A DNA stretch of 64,000 nucleotides from Rheinheimera sediminis (GCF_004005375.1 NZ_RZUF01000011.1:62001-126000), one strand, 5' to 3'; positions 9,236 through 17,929 are shown, numbered from the stretch's first letter. Numbers and translations: made by a program. Notes: generated by a model not told the origin, from the letters alone.

Positions 9236-10012
9236 TCAAGGCTGGCAATCAAAAGCTGTATTCGACAACAACTGGCAAGGTTCACAGCAAAAATCAAACA
9301 AACCATGCCAGCTTTCCGTTAGCTTCCAGTCAGAACCACAACAAGGACATTTTTTCTCTGCTTCAGCTGCACAGTCGGTACTGCTACCACTGTACAGATA
9401 ATAATAAACCGGCTTGTTCAGCTCTTTACTTAGCGATTTAGCCTGCTTATAACCTTGTTGGTTTAAGCCACTGTAAAAACCCTGCACACTTTGTTCTGCG
9501 CTTTTAAGCAGTACTCTTGCTTCCTGCATCTGAATTTCATCCAGCGCCTGATACTGCAATTGCCAGCGTACTAAATGCTCAAAATCCTCATCTGATATTC
9601 GGCCCACTTTGTACAAAGGCACAGGCGCAAAATGTTCAGCGCAGTACAGCACTGAGTTGGTGGCTGAAAAGCTACAAAATAAAATCAAAGCAGAGTGATT
9701 GGGGCAAGGGTCGGTATGATTTGACATCAAATCATCGCCAAGCACCGTCAGCTTGGGATAACTTAAACCCACTTGCTGTAATTGTTCTAAGGCATCCAAG
9801 CCTGCTGCGCTGTGTGATTTTTTGTTCAACGCATCAGCTTGAGGTAACACTACACGACTAAAAAAACTGTCGTGGGCCTGATAAGTCGGGAATTCTCTAC
9901 CTAAAATCTGGCCCTGAAAAATCAGTTTTTCCAGATAATGGCGAATACCTTTTTCCGCTTCGTCAAAGCTGGTGTCGGCAATAATTTTAAATTCCAGCTC
10001 TGCAACTAACAT
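9236..10012 (-). CDS. DUF2310 zinc-ribbon-containing protein
   Basis: A 258-aa protein that matches DUF2310 (annotated elsewhere as Zn-ribbon-containing, possibly nucleic-acid-binding). The C-terminal end has paired cysteines, CPCC at 222-225 and CCEPC at 242-246, likely one zinc ribbon, preceded by a hydrophilic linker. The N-terminal 200 residues have no motif I can name. Its start codon overlaps the TGA of the upstream 92-aa gene (TGATG), so the two are translationally coupled. It also sits beside syd in other gammaproteobacteria. Its molecular function is unknown. Confidence 0.82.
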   Translation of the reverse strand: MLVAELEFKIIADTSFDEAEKGIRHYLEKLIFQGQILGREFPTYQAHDSFFSRVVLPQADALNKKSHSAAGLDALEQLQQVGLSYPKLTVLGDDLMSNHTDPCPNHSALILFCSFSATNSVLYCAEHFAPVPLYKVGRISDEDFEHLVRWQLQYQALDEIQMQEARVLLKSAEQSVQGFYSGLNQQGYKQAKSLSKELNKPVYYYLYSGSSTDCAAEAEKKCPCCGSDWKLTESWHGLFDFCCEPCQLLSNTAFDCQP

Positions 10013-10290
10013 CAGATCCCCAGCTTTTTGATGATCAGATCAAGTTTGGCCTCAATTCGCGCCAAGTCAGACTTTAAATCAGAGTCTGGTTCACTCGCAA
10101 CTTGAAGTACTTGCTCGGAAGTGTTTTGTACAATCACAGCGCCATTACGCCACGCCTGATACGCCTGTAATAAAGCCGGGCTCATAGTAGCCGTACCTAA
10201 GCGAGCTTTAACCAGCGCCAGGCTGGGTTCTTTCCCTTCTTGCTGCAGCTGAGCCGCAATTTTTGCAATTTGTTGGCTAAGTGGTTCCAT
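10012..10290 (-). CDS. Small KfrA-N-like DNA-binding-type protein
   Basis: From the ATG at 10290 the product is 92 aa; a GTG at 10308 would add six residues. The first 45 residues (QIAKIAAQLQQEGKEPSLALVKARLG) resemble the helix-turn-helix N-terminus of KfrA-type proteins. The last 20 (LARIEAKLDLIIKKLGI) form a short coiled coil suited to dimerisation. It is coupled to the downstream zinc-ribbon gene. A perfect 10-bp palindrome lies 12 bases upstream of the ATG and could be its own operator. The DNA-binding role is inferred. Confidence 0.7.
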   Translation of the reverse strand: MEPLSQQIAKIAAQLQQEGKEPSLALVKARLGTATMSPALLQAYQAWRNGAVIVQNTSEQVLQVASEPDSDLKSDLARIEAKLDLIIKKLGI

Positions 10291-10302
10291 AAGCTTCAAT
10301 AG

Positions 10303-10323
10303 TTTCACTAAATTTTAGTGAAA
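10303..10323. promoter_or_regulatory. Perfect 21-bp palindrome, candidate operator
   Basis: TTTCACTAAA at 10303-10312 and TTTAGTGAAA at 10314-10323 are exact inverted copies around one base. The site lies 12 bases upstream of the ATG of the KfrA-N-like gene and 138 bases upstream of the divergent DUF3192 gene, a normal position for an autoregulatory operator. Confidence 0.5.
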
Positions 10324-10358
10324 TTTACCACCTAAATTACTCGTATCACCAGCTTGAT

Positions 10359-10396
10359 TTTTTAAGTTGTTGTTATTAAACAACTTAAAAAGTTGG
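10359..10396. promoter_or_regulatory. Mutually exclusive hairpins upstream of the DUF3192 gene
   Basis: TTTTTAAGTTGTT (10359-10371) can pair with AACAACTTAAAAA (10379-10391). The second arm can instead pair with the following AAGTTG (10390-10395). The three alternating AAGTTG/CAACTT/AAGTTG blocks resemble an either-or RNA switch or overlapping protein sites. They lie 66 bases before the ATG at 10462. Confidence 0.4.
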
Positions 10397-10461
10397 CCCC
10401 GGTTTTGCTTTTGACTACCAACACATTAAAACCAACAAGTTAAAACTCTAAGGGAACAGCA

Positions 10462-10827
10462 ATGAATTATTTAAAGGTATTAACAGTAGCAACAGCCATG
10501 ATGGCGTTATCTGGTTGTGTGGTAGCTATAGGTGGTAAGGATGAGAATGACAACAACAACTCATCATGGAAAAAAACGCAAAAATTAAATAATCAGGTGA
10601 TTAGCCAGTTAAATCTGGGCACTGAACTAGCTTCGGTGCGTGGCCAGTTAGGCACCCCAGATTTCAGTGAGTCATTCCGTGACGCTGACGATGAAACTGT
10701 CGTCCTGTTTTACCGTACTCACCATGAACACAGTGACGGTGAAACCACCAAAGACGAATGCACTCCGTTGGTATTTAAAAACGGTGTGTTAACTGGCTGG
10801 GGTGAAAAAGCCTACCGTCAGTTATAA
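10462..10827 (+). CDS. DUF3192 lipoprotein
   Basis: A 121-aa protein with a lipobox at residues 16-19 (LSGC), so Cys19 should be lipidated and the protein anchored in the envelope. After an Asn/Asp-rich linker comes the DUF3192 domain (LGTELASVRGQLGTPDFSES, then FYRTH, DGETTKDECT and VFKNG). This is the same signature as in the truncated gene at 1-383. The start has AAGGGAA about 6 bases upstream. A strong terminator follows at 10841-10873, so the gene is monocistronic. No function is established. Confidence 0.88.
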   Translation: MNYLKVLTVATAMMALSGCVVAIGGKDENDNNNSSWKKTQKLNNQVISQLNLGTELASVRGQLGTPDFSESFRDADDETVVLFYRTHHEHSDGETTKDECTPLVFKNGVLTGWGEKAYRQL

Positions 10828-10840
10828 CAATTCCTGGACC

Positions 10841-10873
10841 AGGGAGGTGTTGCCAGTACGACAGCACTTCCCT
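10841..10873 (+). terminator. Intrinsic terminator after the DUF3192 lipoprotein
   Basis: AGGGAGGTGTTG (10841-10852) pairs over 12 positions, with two G-T pairs, with CAGCACTTCCCT (10862-10873). TTTATT follows. It may also serve the convergent DUF2789 gene. Confidence 0.75.
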
Positions 10874-10884
10874 TTATTCAGACC

Positions 10885-11115
10885 TCAATGCCGCAATAGT
10901 ACATTTAACTGATCTATCACTTCGCACCAATCTGCATCCTGCTTCCAGTTCTCTCTAAGAAAACTTGCCTGAGCATTTGTCCAAAAAGAAGCTTCAGCTA
11001 GGGATAACTGTGCAGCAAGCTTATGACTGGCGATAAAAGCCTCGATAGAAGATGGACTATTGTCCAAACCAAGCTGAGCAAATAAAGTTGCCATATCGTG
11101 AGTGGTCATATCCAT
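10885..11115 (-). CDS. DUF2789 family protein
   Basis: From the ATG at 11115 the protein is 76 aa, the normal DUF2789 length; GAGGG lies about 9 bases upstream. An upstream frame to 11178 adds residues not typical of the family. Family features seen are TLFAQLGLDNSPSSIEAFIASH, then ASFWTNAQASFLRENW and DADWCEVIDQLN at the end. The protein is small, acidic and without membrane segments. It is common in gammaproteobacteria and its function is unknown. Confidence 0.85.
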   Translation of the reverse strand: MDMTTHDMATLFAQLGLDNSPSSIEAFIASHKLAAQLSLAEASFWTNAQASFLRENWKQDADWCEVIDQLNVLLRH

Positions 11116-11232
11116 AATGAAATCCCTCTGTTGTGTTCTGTTTACTATAGTTGTTTGATAGAGCCAGCGCATTGGCAATCCGTCTCTTCGCTGCTATGTT
11201 GATAGTCAAACTAGAATAAATAACAGGGACAT

Positions 11233-11895
11233 ATGATGCCAAACCAACCTGCTCTAGATCTGAACCAGCTTAAAGCACAGTTGTTAACCCCCGATGAACT
11301 GAAATTAGCCGCTTCGCTGCTATACCAGTCTTACCATGACGATCCGGTCTTTATGGAGATCTTCCAGTCGGAAAAAACCGACTATGAACAACGCTTAAGA
11401 GCGGCCATCCGTGAAGAGCTGAATGTATTCTGGCAGGAAGAGCAGCCTATTATAGGGATTTTTATTGAGCAGCAGTTATTAGGTGTGGCTTGTGTTACAG
11501 AACCAGGTTCTAAATTAAGTGGCGACAGATTTTGGCATTGGCGACTAAAAATGTTACTGACAGCAGGTTTTGTCTCAACTAAGCAATTGTTGGAAAAAGA
11601 ACAACGAATTCATGCTGCTATGCCAGTACAGCATTATCATATGCTGGCTTTTATCGCTATTTCTCCCAAGTATCAGCATCTTGGATTGGGTCATTACTTA
11701 ATGCACGCTGTTGATTCCGTTGTAGAAAAAAATCCTGCATCTTTGGGGATAGGGGTTTTTGTAACACTGGACAAAAACAAAGCCTTTTTTAATTCGGATC
11801 ATTATCAGCAGGTGACAGAGTTGAATTTCAGTAAAGTCAAAGGTACGTTAATGTTTCGGGCAAGGCAAAGTAGCCCTTTAACGCTAGTGGAGTAA
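11233..11895 (+). CDS. GNAT-family N-acetyltransferase
   Basis: The 220-aa product has GNAT motif A at about residues 140-160: IAISPKYQHLGLGHYLMHAV, with the acetyl-CoA pyrophosphate loop Q-H-L-G-L-G at 148-153. The N-terminal half is helical and mediates substrate choice, which cannot be predicted here. Two adjacent ATGs (11233 and 11236) share the same weak upstream CAGGGA. It is followed 7 bases later by the Mpo1-like gene, so the two are probably cotranscribed. Confidence 0.85.
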   Translation: MMPNQPALDLNQLKAQLLTPDELKLAASLLYQSYHDDPVFMEIFQSEKTDYEQRLRAAIREELNVFWQEEQPIIGIFIEQQLLGVACVTEPGSKLSGDRFWHWRLKMLLTAGFVSTKQLLEKEQRIHAAMPVQHYHMLAFIAISPKYQHLGLGHYLMHAVDSVVEKNPASLGIGVFVTLDKNKAFFNSDHYQQVTELNFSKVKGTLMFRARQSSPLTLVE

Positions 11896-11902
11896 GTAGC
11901 AG

Positions 11903-12223
11903 ATGTCCGACTTTCGTAGTTTTTCTGAGTTTTATCCCTATTATTTATCAGAACATAAAGACCCTGTCTGTCGCCGCTTGCATTACATAGGCTCTGCGTT
12001 AGTACTGGCGATTTTGATCACTTTGGCTGTGACAGGTTCGTGGGGATACTGGTGGCTGATGTTGCTGGCAGGTTATGGTTTTGCATGGTTAGGGCACTTT
12101 AAGTTTGAACACAACAAACCCGCCACCTTTAAATATCCATTGTATAGTCTGGCGGCGGATTGGGTGATGTTCAAAGATTTTCTGACCGGAAAGTTGGAGC
12201 AGAAATTACAGCAGTTGCCTTAA
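11903..12223 (+). CDS. Mpo1-like (DUF962) membrane protein
   Basis: A 106-aa protein with the DUF962/Mpo1 pattern: an N-terminal FYPYYLSEHKDPVCRRLHYIG, two membrane helices (about 31-48 and 51-66), GHFKFEHNKPATFKYP and a terminal SLAADWVMFKDFLTG. The His residues in H-x-D, LHYIG, GH and EHNKP match the iron-binding histidines of yeast Mpo1, a 2-hydroxy fatty acid dioxygenase. The bacterial substrate is not known. Its stop overlaps the DUF3301 stop by three bases (convergent). Confidence 0.88.
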   Translation: MSDFRSFSEFYPYYLSEHKDPVCRRLHYIGSALVLAILITLAVTGSWGYWWLMLLAGYGFAWLGHFKFEHNKPATFKYPLYSLAADWVMFKDFLTGKLEQKLQQLP

Positions 12224-12516
12224 ACTCTGTAGGGTGGTAATTGAAAACTCAGGTAACGCAGGCCGGATAAACGCAATTCAGCCTGATATCTGCTTTCGCC
12301 ATCGCCGCTAAAATCGACCTGATAGCTGGTAAACCAGCGCCATCTGTTATCTACTTTGGAAAACTGATGTTTGCCTCTGGCACATTCCAGAAACTGCAAT
12401 TGCTGTTGTTTACACAGATGTTTGGCCAGCTTAATGGCGGTTTCATCTTGCTTACGTTGCAGCAAAAACGCATAGACAAAAGCCATACCTAACAATAATA
12501 ACCAGACAAAATCCAT
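12220..12516 (-). CDS. DUF3301 membrane-anchored protein
   Basis: Start chosen at the ATG at 12516 because AAGGAG lies 6 bases upstream; a frame to 12543 is open but unsupported. The 98-aa product has one N-terminal membrane helix (residues 3-19, FVWLLLLGMAFVYAFLL) and a cytoplasmic RKQDE... domain with the DUF3301 ending YLSFQLPPYRV. DUF3301 genes commonly flank truC and yqcC in Vibrio and Shewanella, as here. Function unknown. Confidence 0.85.
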   Translation of the reverse strand: MDFVWLLLLGMAFVYAFLLQRKQDETAIKLAKHLCKQQQLQFLECARGKHQFSKVDNRWRWFTSYQVDFSGDGESRYQAELRLSGLRYLSFQLPPYRV

Positions 12517-12618
12517 TACGACTCCTTTGTTATGAGCAAGCATAATGGCGACGGGCTAGTGGTTTTGCAAGACTGCTCCGCCTCTTGCTGTGATAAAATC
12601 GGTCAGAGTTTTAGATGA

Positions 12619-12972
12619 ATGAGCAGAATCATGTATATGCAAGTCACTGTGTTGTTAAACCAGATTGAGTCAGAACTTAAGGCTTCTGAGCTTTGGGCTT
12701 GTGTTGCACCAGATGAGCAAGCTATGCAAAGCACAGCGCCTTTTTTTTGCGATACTATGCCGCTGGAAAATTGGCTGCAATTTGTATTTTTGCCGCGTAT
12801 GCGGGCTTTAGTTGCGGGCCGTTTGCCTTTGCCGCGACAAATAGCGGTATGTCCTATAGCTGAAGAAGCTTTTAAACCTCTAAACAGGCAAAAATTGCTG
12901 TTGATTAATAGTATCGCGGATTTGGATGAATTATTAAGTGGGAAACGTGAGCAAACAACAAGCAGAGCCTGA
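12619..12972 (+). CDS. yqcC: YqcC family protein (DUF446)
   Basis: A 117-aa protein matching E. coli YqcC (109 aa). It has LNQIESELKASELW, PFFCDTMPLENWLQFVFLPRM and LPRQIAVCPIAEEAF. ATGs at 12619, 12631 and 12637 are all possible starts; none has a strong ribosome-binding site. The 3' end overlaps truC by up to 35 bases, implying coupled translation. The yqcC-truC-yqcA linkage is conserved with E. coli. The function of YqcC is uncertain; it has been linked to tRNA modification by context only. Confidence 0.88.
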   Translation: MSRIMYMQVTVLLNQIESELKASELWACVAPDEQAMQSTAPFFCDTMPLENWLQFVFLPRMRALVAGRLPLPRQIAVCPIAEEAFKPLNRQKLLLINSIADLDELLSGKREQTTSRA

Positions 12973-13762
12973 GTTAATCGCTGTTCCTGTACTGACTATT
13001 TTATATCAGGATGACTATCTGGTGGCTATAGATAAGCCAGCCGGCATGCTGGTACATCGGTCGTTTTTAGACAGACACGAAACAGTCTTTGTGATGCAAA
13101 CCCTGCGTAATCAGCTAGGGCAGCATGTATTTCCGGTACACCGGCTCGACAGACCTACCTCTGGTGTGTTGTTATTTGCTTTGTCTTCTGATGTAGCACG
13201 TTTACTGACAGAACAACTCACAGAGCAGCACTGGCGTAAGTTTTATCTGGCGGTTTGCCGAGGTTTTGTCAAACAAGCAGGTATTCTGGATTATCCGCTC
13301 AAAGAGCAACTGGATAAAATCGCTGATAAATTAGCGGATCAGGATAAAGACAAGCAGCAGGCTGTAACGGCTTTATGGCCTTTGGCCCAAATAGAATTGG
13401 CTATAGCTATAGGTAAATATCCGGTTGCACGTTACTCCTTGGTAGCTTTACAGCCTTTAACGGGGCGGAAGCATCAGCTGCGCCGGCATTTATCGCATTT
13501 ACGCCACCCTATAGTGGGCGATACCACCCATGGCGAAGGCAAACATAACCGCTTATTTGCTGAGCATTTCAATAGCCACAGATTGTTGCTGATTGCCAAA
13601 CGACTGGAATTAAAACATCCGGTGACAGGTATCGATTTAGTGATCGAAGCACCACTGGGTGAAGTAAAACAATTATTTACAGAATTCGGTTGGCCCGCAG
13701 AAGATAGCTGGTACAGCATTTTTTTTGATCAGGCAGAGTTAAGTGGCTTGGCACCGCTTTAA
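12938..13762 (+). CDS. truC: tRNA pseudouridine(65) synthase TruC
   Basis: A RluA-type pseudouridine synthase of up to 274 aa. The catalytic motif HRLDRPTSGVLL lies at about 68-79 with Asp71 as the nucleophile. GRKHQLRRHLSHLRHPIVGD follows, typical of this family. It modifies U65 of tRNA Ile and Asp. The start must be non-ATG: GTG at 12938 or GTG at 12947, both inside yqcC. Neither has a clear Shine-Dalgarno, so translational coupling to yqcC is likely. Confidence 0.93.
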   Translation: MGNVSKQQAEPELIAVPVLTILYQDDYLVAIDKPAGMLVHRSFLDRHETVFVMQTLRNQLGQHVFPVHRLDRPTSGVLLFALSSDVARLLTEQLTEQHWRKFYLAVCRGFVKQAGILDYPLKEQLDKIADKLADQDKDKQQAVTALWPLAQIELAIAIGKYPVARYSLVALQPLTGRKHQLRRHLSHLRHPIVGDTTHGEGKHNRLFAEHFNSHRLLLIAKRLELKHPVTGIDLVIEAPLGEVKQLFTEFGWPAEDSWYSIFFDQAELSGLAPL

Positions 13763-13802
13763 CTTACCAAATATAAAGCGACAGTTATAAAACAGAGGAT
13801 TT

Positions 13803-14243
13803 ATGAAAAAAGTAGCTCTCATCGTAGGTACAGTGTACGGCGGTGCTCAGTTTGTTGCCGAAGAAGCAGAGCAGATTTTGCAGCGTAAAGGCTACCTGAC
13901 GCAGCTGAATCTGGAACCTAAACTAAATGATGTGTTAGCTTTTGCAGCTGATATCTGGTTGGTGATCACTTCGACCACAGGGCAGGGCGATATTCCTGAT
14001 AATTTGCTGCCATTTTTTGTCGACGTAAAAGACAGATTTCCGCTGTTAACAGGCAAACACTACGCTGTAATTTGTTTAGGTGACAGTGGTTATGGCGATA
14101 CTTTTTGTGGCGCGGGTAAACAGTTTTCCGAGTTATTGGCAGAATTACAAGGCACAGCTTTAGCCCCGGCCTTAGAGATTGATGCAGGCGAAACTCTGCA
14201 AGCAGAAGATTTGGCCTTACCCTGGATAGAACAGCAGTTTTAA
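13803..14243 (+). CDS. yqcA: YqcA/MioC-type flavodoxin
   Basis: The 146-aa protein is a short-chain flavodoxin. The FMN phosphate loop is at residues 8-15 (VGTVYGGA), the isoalloxazine loops are STTGQGDIPDNL (57-68) and CLGDSGYGDTFCGAG (around 90-106). It lies 40 bases downstream of truC, as in E. coli where yqcA is next to truC. The close relative MioC is implicated in biotin synthase function, but the electron partner here cannot be stated. Confidence 0.9.
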   Translation: MKKVALIVGTVYGGAQFVAEEAEQILQRKGYLTQLNLEPKLNDVLAFAADIWLVITSTTGQGDIPDNLLPFFVDVKDRFPLLTGKHYAVICLGDSGYGDTFCGAGKQFSELLAELQGTALAPALEIDAGETLQAEDLALPWIEQQF

Positions 14244-14271
14244 TTAATTGGGGCTGTAGTGAGAACAACCT

Positions 14272-14297
14272 AGGGGCGGGTCTTGTGCCCGGCTGTC
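14272..14297 (-). repeat. REP-like element, copy 2 (inverted partner)
   Basis: On the minus strand this reads GACAGCCGGGCACAAGACCC then GCCCCTA. It is an inverted, diverged copy of the element at 14344-14372, with the shared CCGGG-CAAG-GCCCCTA pattern. The pair encloses a shorter perfect hairpin. Confidence 0.65.
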
Positions 14298-14305
14298 TTA
14301 TGATA

Positions 14306-14335
14306 CCGCGGTGTAATATAGACAAAACACCGCGG
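14306..14335. repeat. Perfect 9-bp inverted repeat nested between REP copies
   Basis: CCGCGGTGT (14306-14314) and ACACCGCGG (14327-14335) are exact inverted copies around a 12-nt loop. They sit in the centre of the larger inverted pair. No T run follows on either strand, so a terminator role for yqcA or dapD is possible but not indicated. Confidence 0.65.
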
Positions 14336-14343
14336 AACCCATT

Positions 14344-14372
14344 GACGGGCCGGGACAAGCCGCGGCCCCTAC
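14344..14372 (+). repeat. REP-like element, copy 3
   Basis: Reads GACGGGCCGGGACAAGCCGC then GGCCCCTAC. It is followed 12 bases later by AATTGCAA, which also follows the copy at 58439-58465 at 13 bases. Confidence 0.65.
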
Positions 14373-14394
14373 ATGCCCGTTTCGAATTGCAAAC

Positions 14395-14417
14395 GTCAAC
14401 GCAGCTGCAGCTTCAAG
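14395..14417 (-). repeat. Second dispersed module, copy A
   Basis: The reverse complement of these 23 bases matches 58388-58410 at 22 of 23 positions (common core AGCTGCAGCTGCGTTGAC). In both places it is within 60 bases of a REP-like element. Confidence 0.6.
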
Positions 14418-14428
14418 TATTAAGGCTT

Positions 14429-15253
14429 TTAGTCGATACTGCGCAGCAAAGCGTTAATACCTACTTTAGCCCGGGTCTGGGCATCTACTTTTTTGACGAT
14501 AATAGCGGCGTACAGGCTATGTGTGCCATCTTTCGACGGAATAGAACCTGGCACTACCACAGCGCCTGCAGGAACGCGGCCATAAGTAATTTCACCGGTT
14601 TCACGGTCGTAAATGCGGGTCGATTGGCTAATATAAACACCCATAGAAAGTACTGCACCTTCTTCGACTATCACGCCTTCCACTACTTCAGAGCGGGCGC
14701 CGATAAAGCAGTTGTCTTCGATAATGGTTGGGTTGGCTTGCAGAGGCTCTAATACACCACCTATGCCTACGCCACCGGATAAGTGTACGTTTTTACCAAT
14801 CTGAGCACAGGAGCCTACAGTGGCCCAGGTATCGACCATAGTGCCTTCACCGACATAAGCGCCGATATTGACATATGAAGGCATCAGCACCACGTTTTTA
14901 TCGATAAAGCTGCCTTTACGCACAGCGGCTGGAGGCACAACACGCACACCTTCGGCGACAAAACGCTCGTGCGTGTAGTCAGCAAATTTCATCGGCACTT
15001 TATCGAAGAAGCGGTTTTCAGCACCGTCCATCACCTGATTGTCATTGATACGGAACGACAATAACACGGCTTTTTTCAGCCATTGGTGAGTCACCCATTC
15101 GCCTGCGATTTTTTCGGCAACACGTGCCTTACCGCTGTCCAAGAGTTCAATGGCTGCAGTCACTGCAGCTTTGACTTCAGCAGTTACTGTGGCTGGAGTA
15201 ATGGACGCTCGATCTTCAAACGCGGTTTCGATTATGGATTTTAAATCTGACAA
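14429..15253 (-). CDS. dapD: 2,3,4,5-tetrahydropyridine-2,6-dicarboxylate N-succinyltransferase
   Basis: 274 aa, the same length as E. coli DapD, and collinear with it. The left-handed beta-helix hexapeptide region spans about 105-235, including [31 protein letters not shown]. DapD succinylates tetrahydrodipicolinate in the diaminopimelate/lysine pathway. The start is TTG at 15253 ([15 protein letters not shown] matches the family start) with GAGGG about 10 bases upstream inside the glnD tail. It is 4 bases from the glnD stop and is the last gene of map-glnD-dapD. Confidence 0.97.
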   Translation of the reverse strand: MSDLKSIIETAFEDRASITPATVTAEVKAAVTAAIELLDSGKARVAEKIAGEWVTHQWLKKAVLLSFRINDNQVMDGAENRFFDKVPMKFADYTHERFVAEGVRVVPPAAVRKGSFIDKNVVLMPSYVNIGAYVGEGTMVDTWATVGSCAQIGKNVHLSGGVGIGGVLEPLQANPTIIEDNCFIGARSEVVEGVIVEEGAVLSMGVYISQSTRIYDRETGEITYGRVPAGAVVVPGSIPSKDGTHSLYAAIIVKKVDAQTRAKVGINALLRSID

Positions 15254-15257
15254 AACT

Positions 15258-17882
15258 TTATCCCTCTGTCACATGAGTTAATTGTTCGACAAGAACACGG
15301 CGCAGCTGTGCTTGTTGATCGGCATCAAGCGCCTGATCTTGTCTCGTAGAAATCATAAAAAAATCTTCGGCTTTTTCGCCTATGGTGGTGATTTTAGCTG
15401 CGTGAATACTGATCTCGCAGCGCTGGAATACTGAGCCTATATCCGCCAATAAACCCGGCATATCCAAAGCAGTAATTTCCACCATAGTGCGGTGTTTATT
15501 GGCACCTGGAATAAAGACCACTTTGGGCGCTATATTAAAGGGCCGCATCTGCCGTGATAAACGGGGTTTACCGCGTGACAGGTCCGGTTTGCCGCTAATA
15601 TAAGTTTCGAGAGCACGTTTGAGGCTCTGTAAACGGGATGGTGAGGTTACAGGTTCACCATTTTGTTCCAGCACGACAAAGGTATCCATGGCATAACCAT
15701 CTTTATTGGTCATGATCTGGGCATCAAAAATATTGACCTTTTTGCTGTCGAGCGCAGCCACTAAATGGGCGAATAAGTTGTCCTGATCCGGGGTGTATAC
15801 AAAGACCTGAGTACTGCCACGAAACGGCGTTTTATCTATTAATACCAAAGGCTCATGTGGATCTTTGTGGCGCAATATATGTTCACAGTGCCAGACAATT
15901 TGTTTAGGGTTATAGCGGGCGAAATAATCTGCTTTGATCCGACCCCATAACTGTAATACTTCATGTTCAGTAAAGGCCTGTTTTTGCAGCAACTTCATCG
16001 CTTCTGCTTGATTTTCACGAATTAAATCGCGTAAATCCATCGGCTTCTCGAGGCCGCGGCGGAAGGCTTTTTGTGTGCCTAAATAAAGTTCGCGTAGCAG
16101 CGAGCCTTTCCAGTCATTCCATAAGTTGTCATTCGTAGCCCGAATATCGGCCAGCGTCAGGCAATACAAATAGTTAAGACGGGTTTCGTCCCGCACTTTA
16201 TCGGCAAATTCAGCGATCACTGCCGGGTCGTGAATATCGCGGCGCTGCGCTGTCACTGACATCAATAAATGGCTTTCAACCAACCAGGCCAGCAGCTTGC
16301 TGTCAAAGTCGCTTAATTTATGCAGCTTGCCAAATTCACGTGCGTCCAGGGAACCCAGTTCTGAGTGGTCGCCACCTCTGCCTTTGGCAATGTCGTGGAA
16401 AACACCAGCCAGATACAAAATCTCTGGTTTTTCCATACGTTTGACTATGTCAGTGCAGAGTGGAAACTCGTTTTCAAAGCCTGCTTGTGAATAGCGATAC
16501 AAGTTTTTCAGCACACGGTGAGTATGTTCATCCACTGTATAGGCATGGAATAAATCGAACTGCATCTGGCCGACTATATTACGCCAGGCTGGCAGGTAAG
16601 ACGCCAGAATACCGTGCCTATGCATCAATGTGATGGCTCTGTCCATGCCACGCGGATGACGAATGATGCTCATAAACAGCTGACGGCAGGCTTCATAATC
16701 CTGCAAATCGCCCATCAGACGACGCCGGACTAAACGTAATAAACGAATAGTGTCGGAGTGAATGCCGGTGATATTGGAGTTATTGGCTATATGCCAGAAC
16801 AAGCGCAGAATATTTTCACGACGGGCAAAAACTGCATTGTCTGTGGCGCGGATTAAATGACCTGTCAGTTCAAAAAAGTCATCCAGTTTTTGCTGTTTCA
16901 GTTTGCTTTGGCTATTAAGAATACTGCCGTCAAAATGCTGCAGCAGCATATCGTTCAGCTCTGCGACACGTTGCACTGTCTGGAAAAACCTCTTCATCAT
17001 GCGTTCAACAGAGGCTTTACCATCATCACCAAAACCTAAACGTTTGGCGACAGCAGGTTGATAGTCAAATAAAATACGGTTTTCGTTGCGGCCAGATTCA
17101 ACATGCAATGCAAAACGCATCTGCCATAAATAGGCTTCACATTCCATCAGCTCCTGATACTCATCTTCTGTCAGGTACTGGTAGGCCACCAGTTCACGCA
17201 TGGTTCTGGTATTAAAGTGTTTTTTTGCTACCCAGCCTATGGTTTGGATATCGCGCAGACCACCAGGGTTGGCTTTTAAATTCGGTTCTAAGTTGTAGGC
17301 TGTGCCGTGATACTGGGCGTGACGCTGCTGCTGCTCGTCCCTTTTGGCCTGAAAAAATGCCTGAGAAGACCAAAAATTATCTTTGCAGACCAGGACCTGC
17401 AGCTCATCAAACAGCTCTTTGCTGCCGGTCAGCAAGCGCATTTCCATCAGGTTGGTGGCAATAGTGATGTCTTCTTTGCCGAGCGACACTGACTCTTTCA
17501 CGCTACGGACACTGTGGCCGACTTCTAAACGCAAGTCCCACAGCAGGGTAATAAACTGGCTGATTTGTTCTTTTTGCTGAGCGTCGAGTTTGCTGTCGGT
17601 CAGCAGCAACAAATCGATGTCAGAGCAGGGGTGTAATTCACCTCTGCCGTAACCACCTACTGCTATCAGACTGATTTTTTTATGTTTATGCAGGTCGAAG
17701 TGCTGCCATAAAGACACCAGCACCTCGTCGATAAAACGGGCGCGGGCTTTGACTAAACTGCCAACGGTTTGATGCTCAAAGGCATGTTTCAGCCAGTCGT
17801 TGAACTCGGCAAAATGTTTTTTATAACTGTCCAGAGTACATAAACCCGGTAAAGACTTATTAAACGCCAGCGCCATGTTCAT
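15258..17882 (-). CDS. glnD: Bifunctional uridylyltransferase/uridylyl-removing enzyme GlnD
   Basis: 874 aa with the expected four domains. The nucleotidyltransferase has [15 protein letters not shown] at 76-90 with its catalytic Asp pair. The HD domain has [16 protein letters not shown] near residue 490. Two C-terminal ACT domains lie at about 690-770 and 795-874 ([18 protein letters not shown]). GlnD senses glutamine and uridylylates or deuridylylates PII. GAGGTAAAGCAA precedes the ATG at 17882. The order map-glnD-dapD matches E. coli. Confidence 0.97.
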   Translation of the reverse strand: MNMALAFNKSLPGLCTLDSYKKHFAEFNDWLKHAFEHQTVGSLVKARARFIDEVLVSLWQHFDLHKHKKISLIAVGGYGRGELHPCSDIDLLLLTDSKLDAQQKEQISQFITLLWDLRLEVGHSVRSVKESVSLGKEDITIATNLMEMRLLTGSKELFDELQVLVCKDNFWSSQAFFQAKRDEQQQRHAQYHGTAYNLEPNLKANPGGLRDIQTIGWVAKKHFNTRTMRELVAYQYLTEDEYQELMECEAYLWQMRFALHVESGRNENRILFDYQPAVAKRLGFGDDGKASVERMMKRFFQTVQRVAELNDMLLQHFDGSILNSQSKLKQQKLDDFFELTGHLIRATDNAVFARRENILRLFWHIANNSNITGIHSDTIRLLRLVRRRLMGDLQDYEACRQLFMSIIRHPRGMDRAITLMHRHGILASYLPAWRNIVGQMQFDLFHAYTVDEHTHRVLKNLYRYSQAGFENEFPLCTDIVKRMEKPEILYLAGVFHDIAKGRGGDHSELGSLDAREFGKLHKLSDFDSKLLAWLVESHLLMSVTAQRRDIHDPAVIAEFADKVRDETRLNYLYCLTLADIRATNDNLWNDWKGSLLRELYLGTQKAFRRGLEKPMDLRDLIRENQAEAMKLLQKQAFTEHEVLQLWGRIKADYFARYNPKQIVWHCEHILRHKDPHEPLVLIDKTPFRGSTQVFVYTPDQDNLFAHLVAALDSKKVNIFDAQIMTNKDGYAMDTFVVLEQNGEPVTSPSRLQSLKRALETYISGKPDLSRGKPRLSRQMRPFNIAPKVVFIPGANKHRTMVEITALDMPGLLADIGSVFQRCEISIHAAKITTIGEKAEDFFMISTRQDQALDADQQAQLRRVLVEQLTHVTEG

Positions 17883-17929
17883 TTGCTTTACCTCAGGTCT
17901 TAAGCGGCCGCCGCTGGTGCGGTATCAAT

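Noticed and set aside
17225-17580. Three overlapping plus-strand frames inside glnD
   Set aside because: They are shadows of the GlnD coding strand; no start signals or family match.
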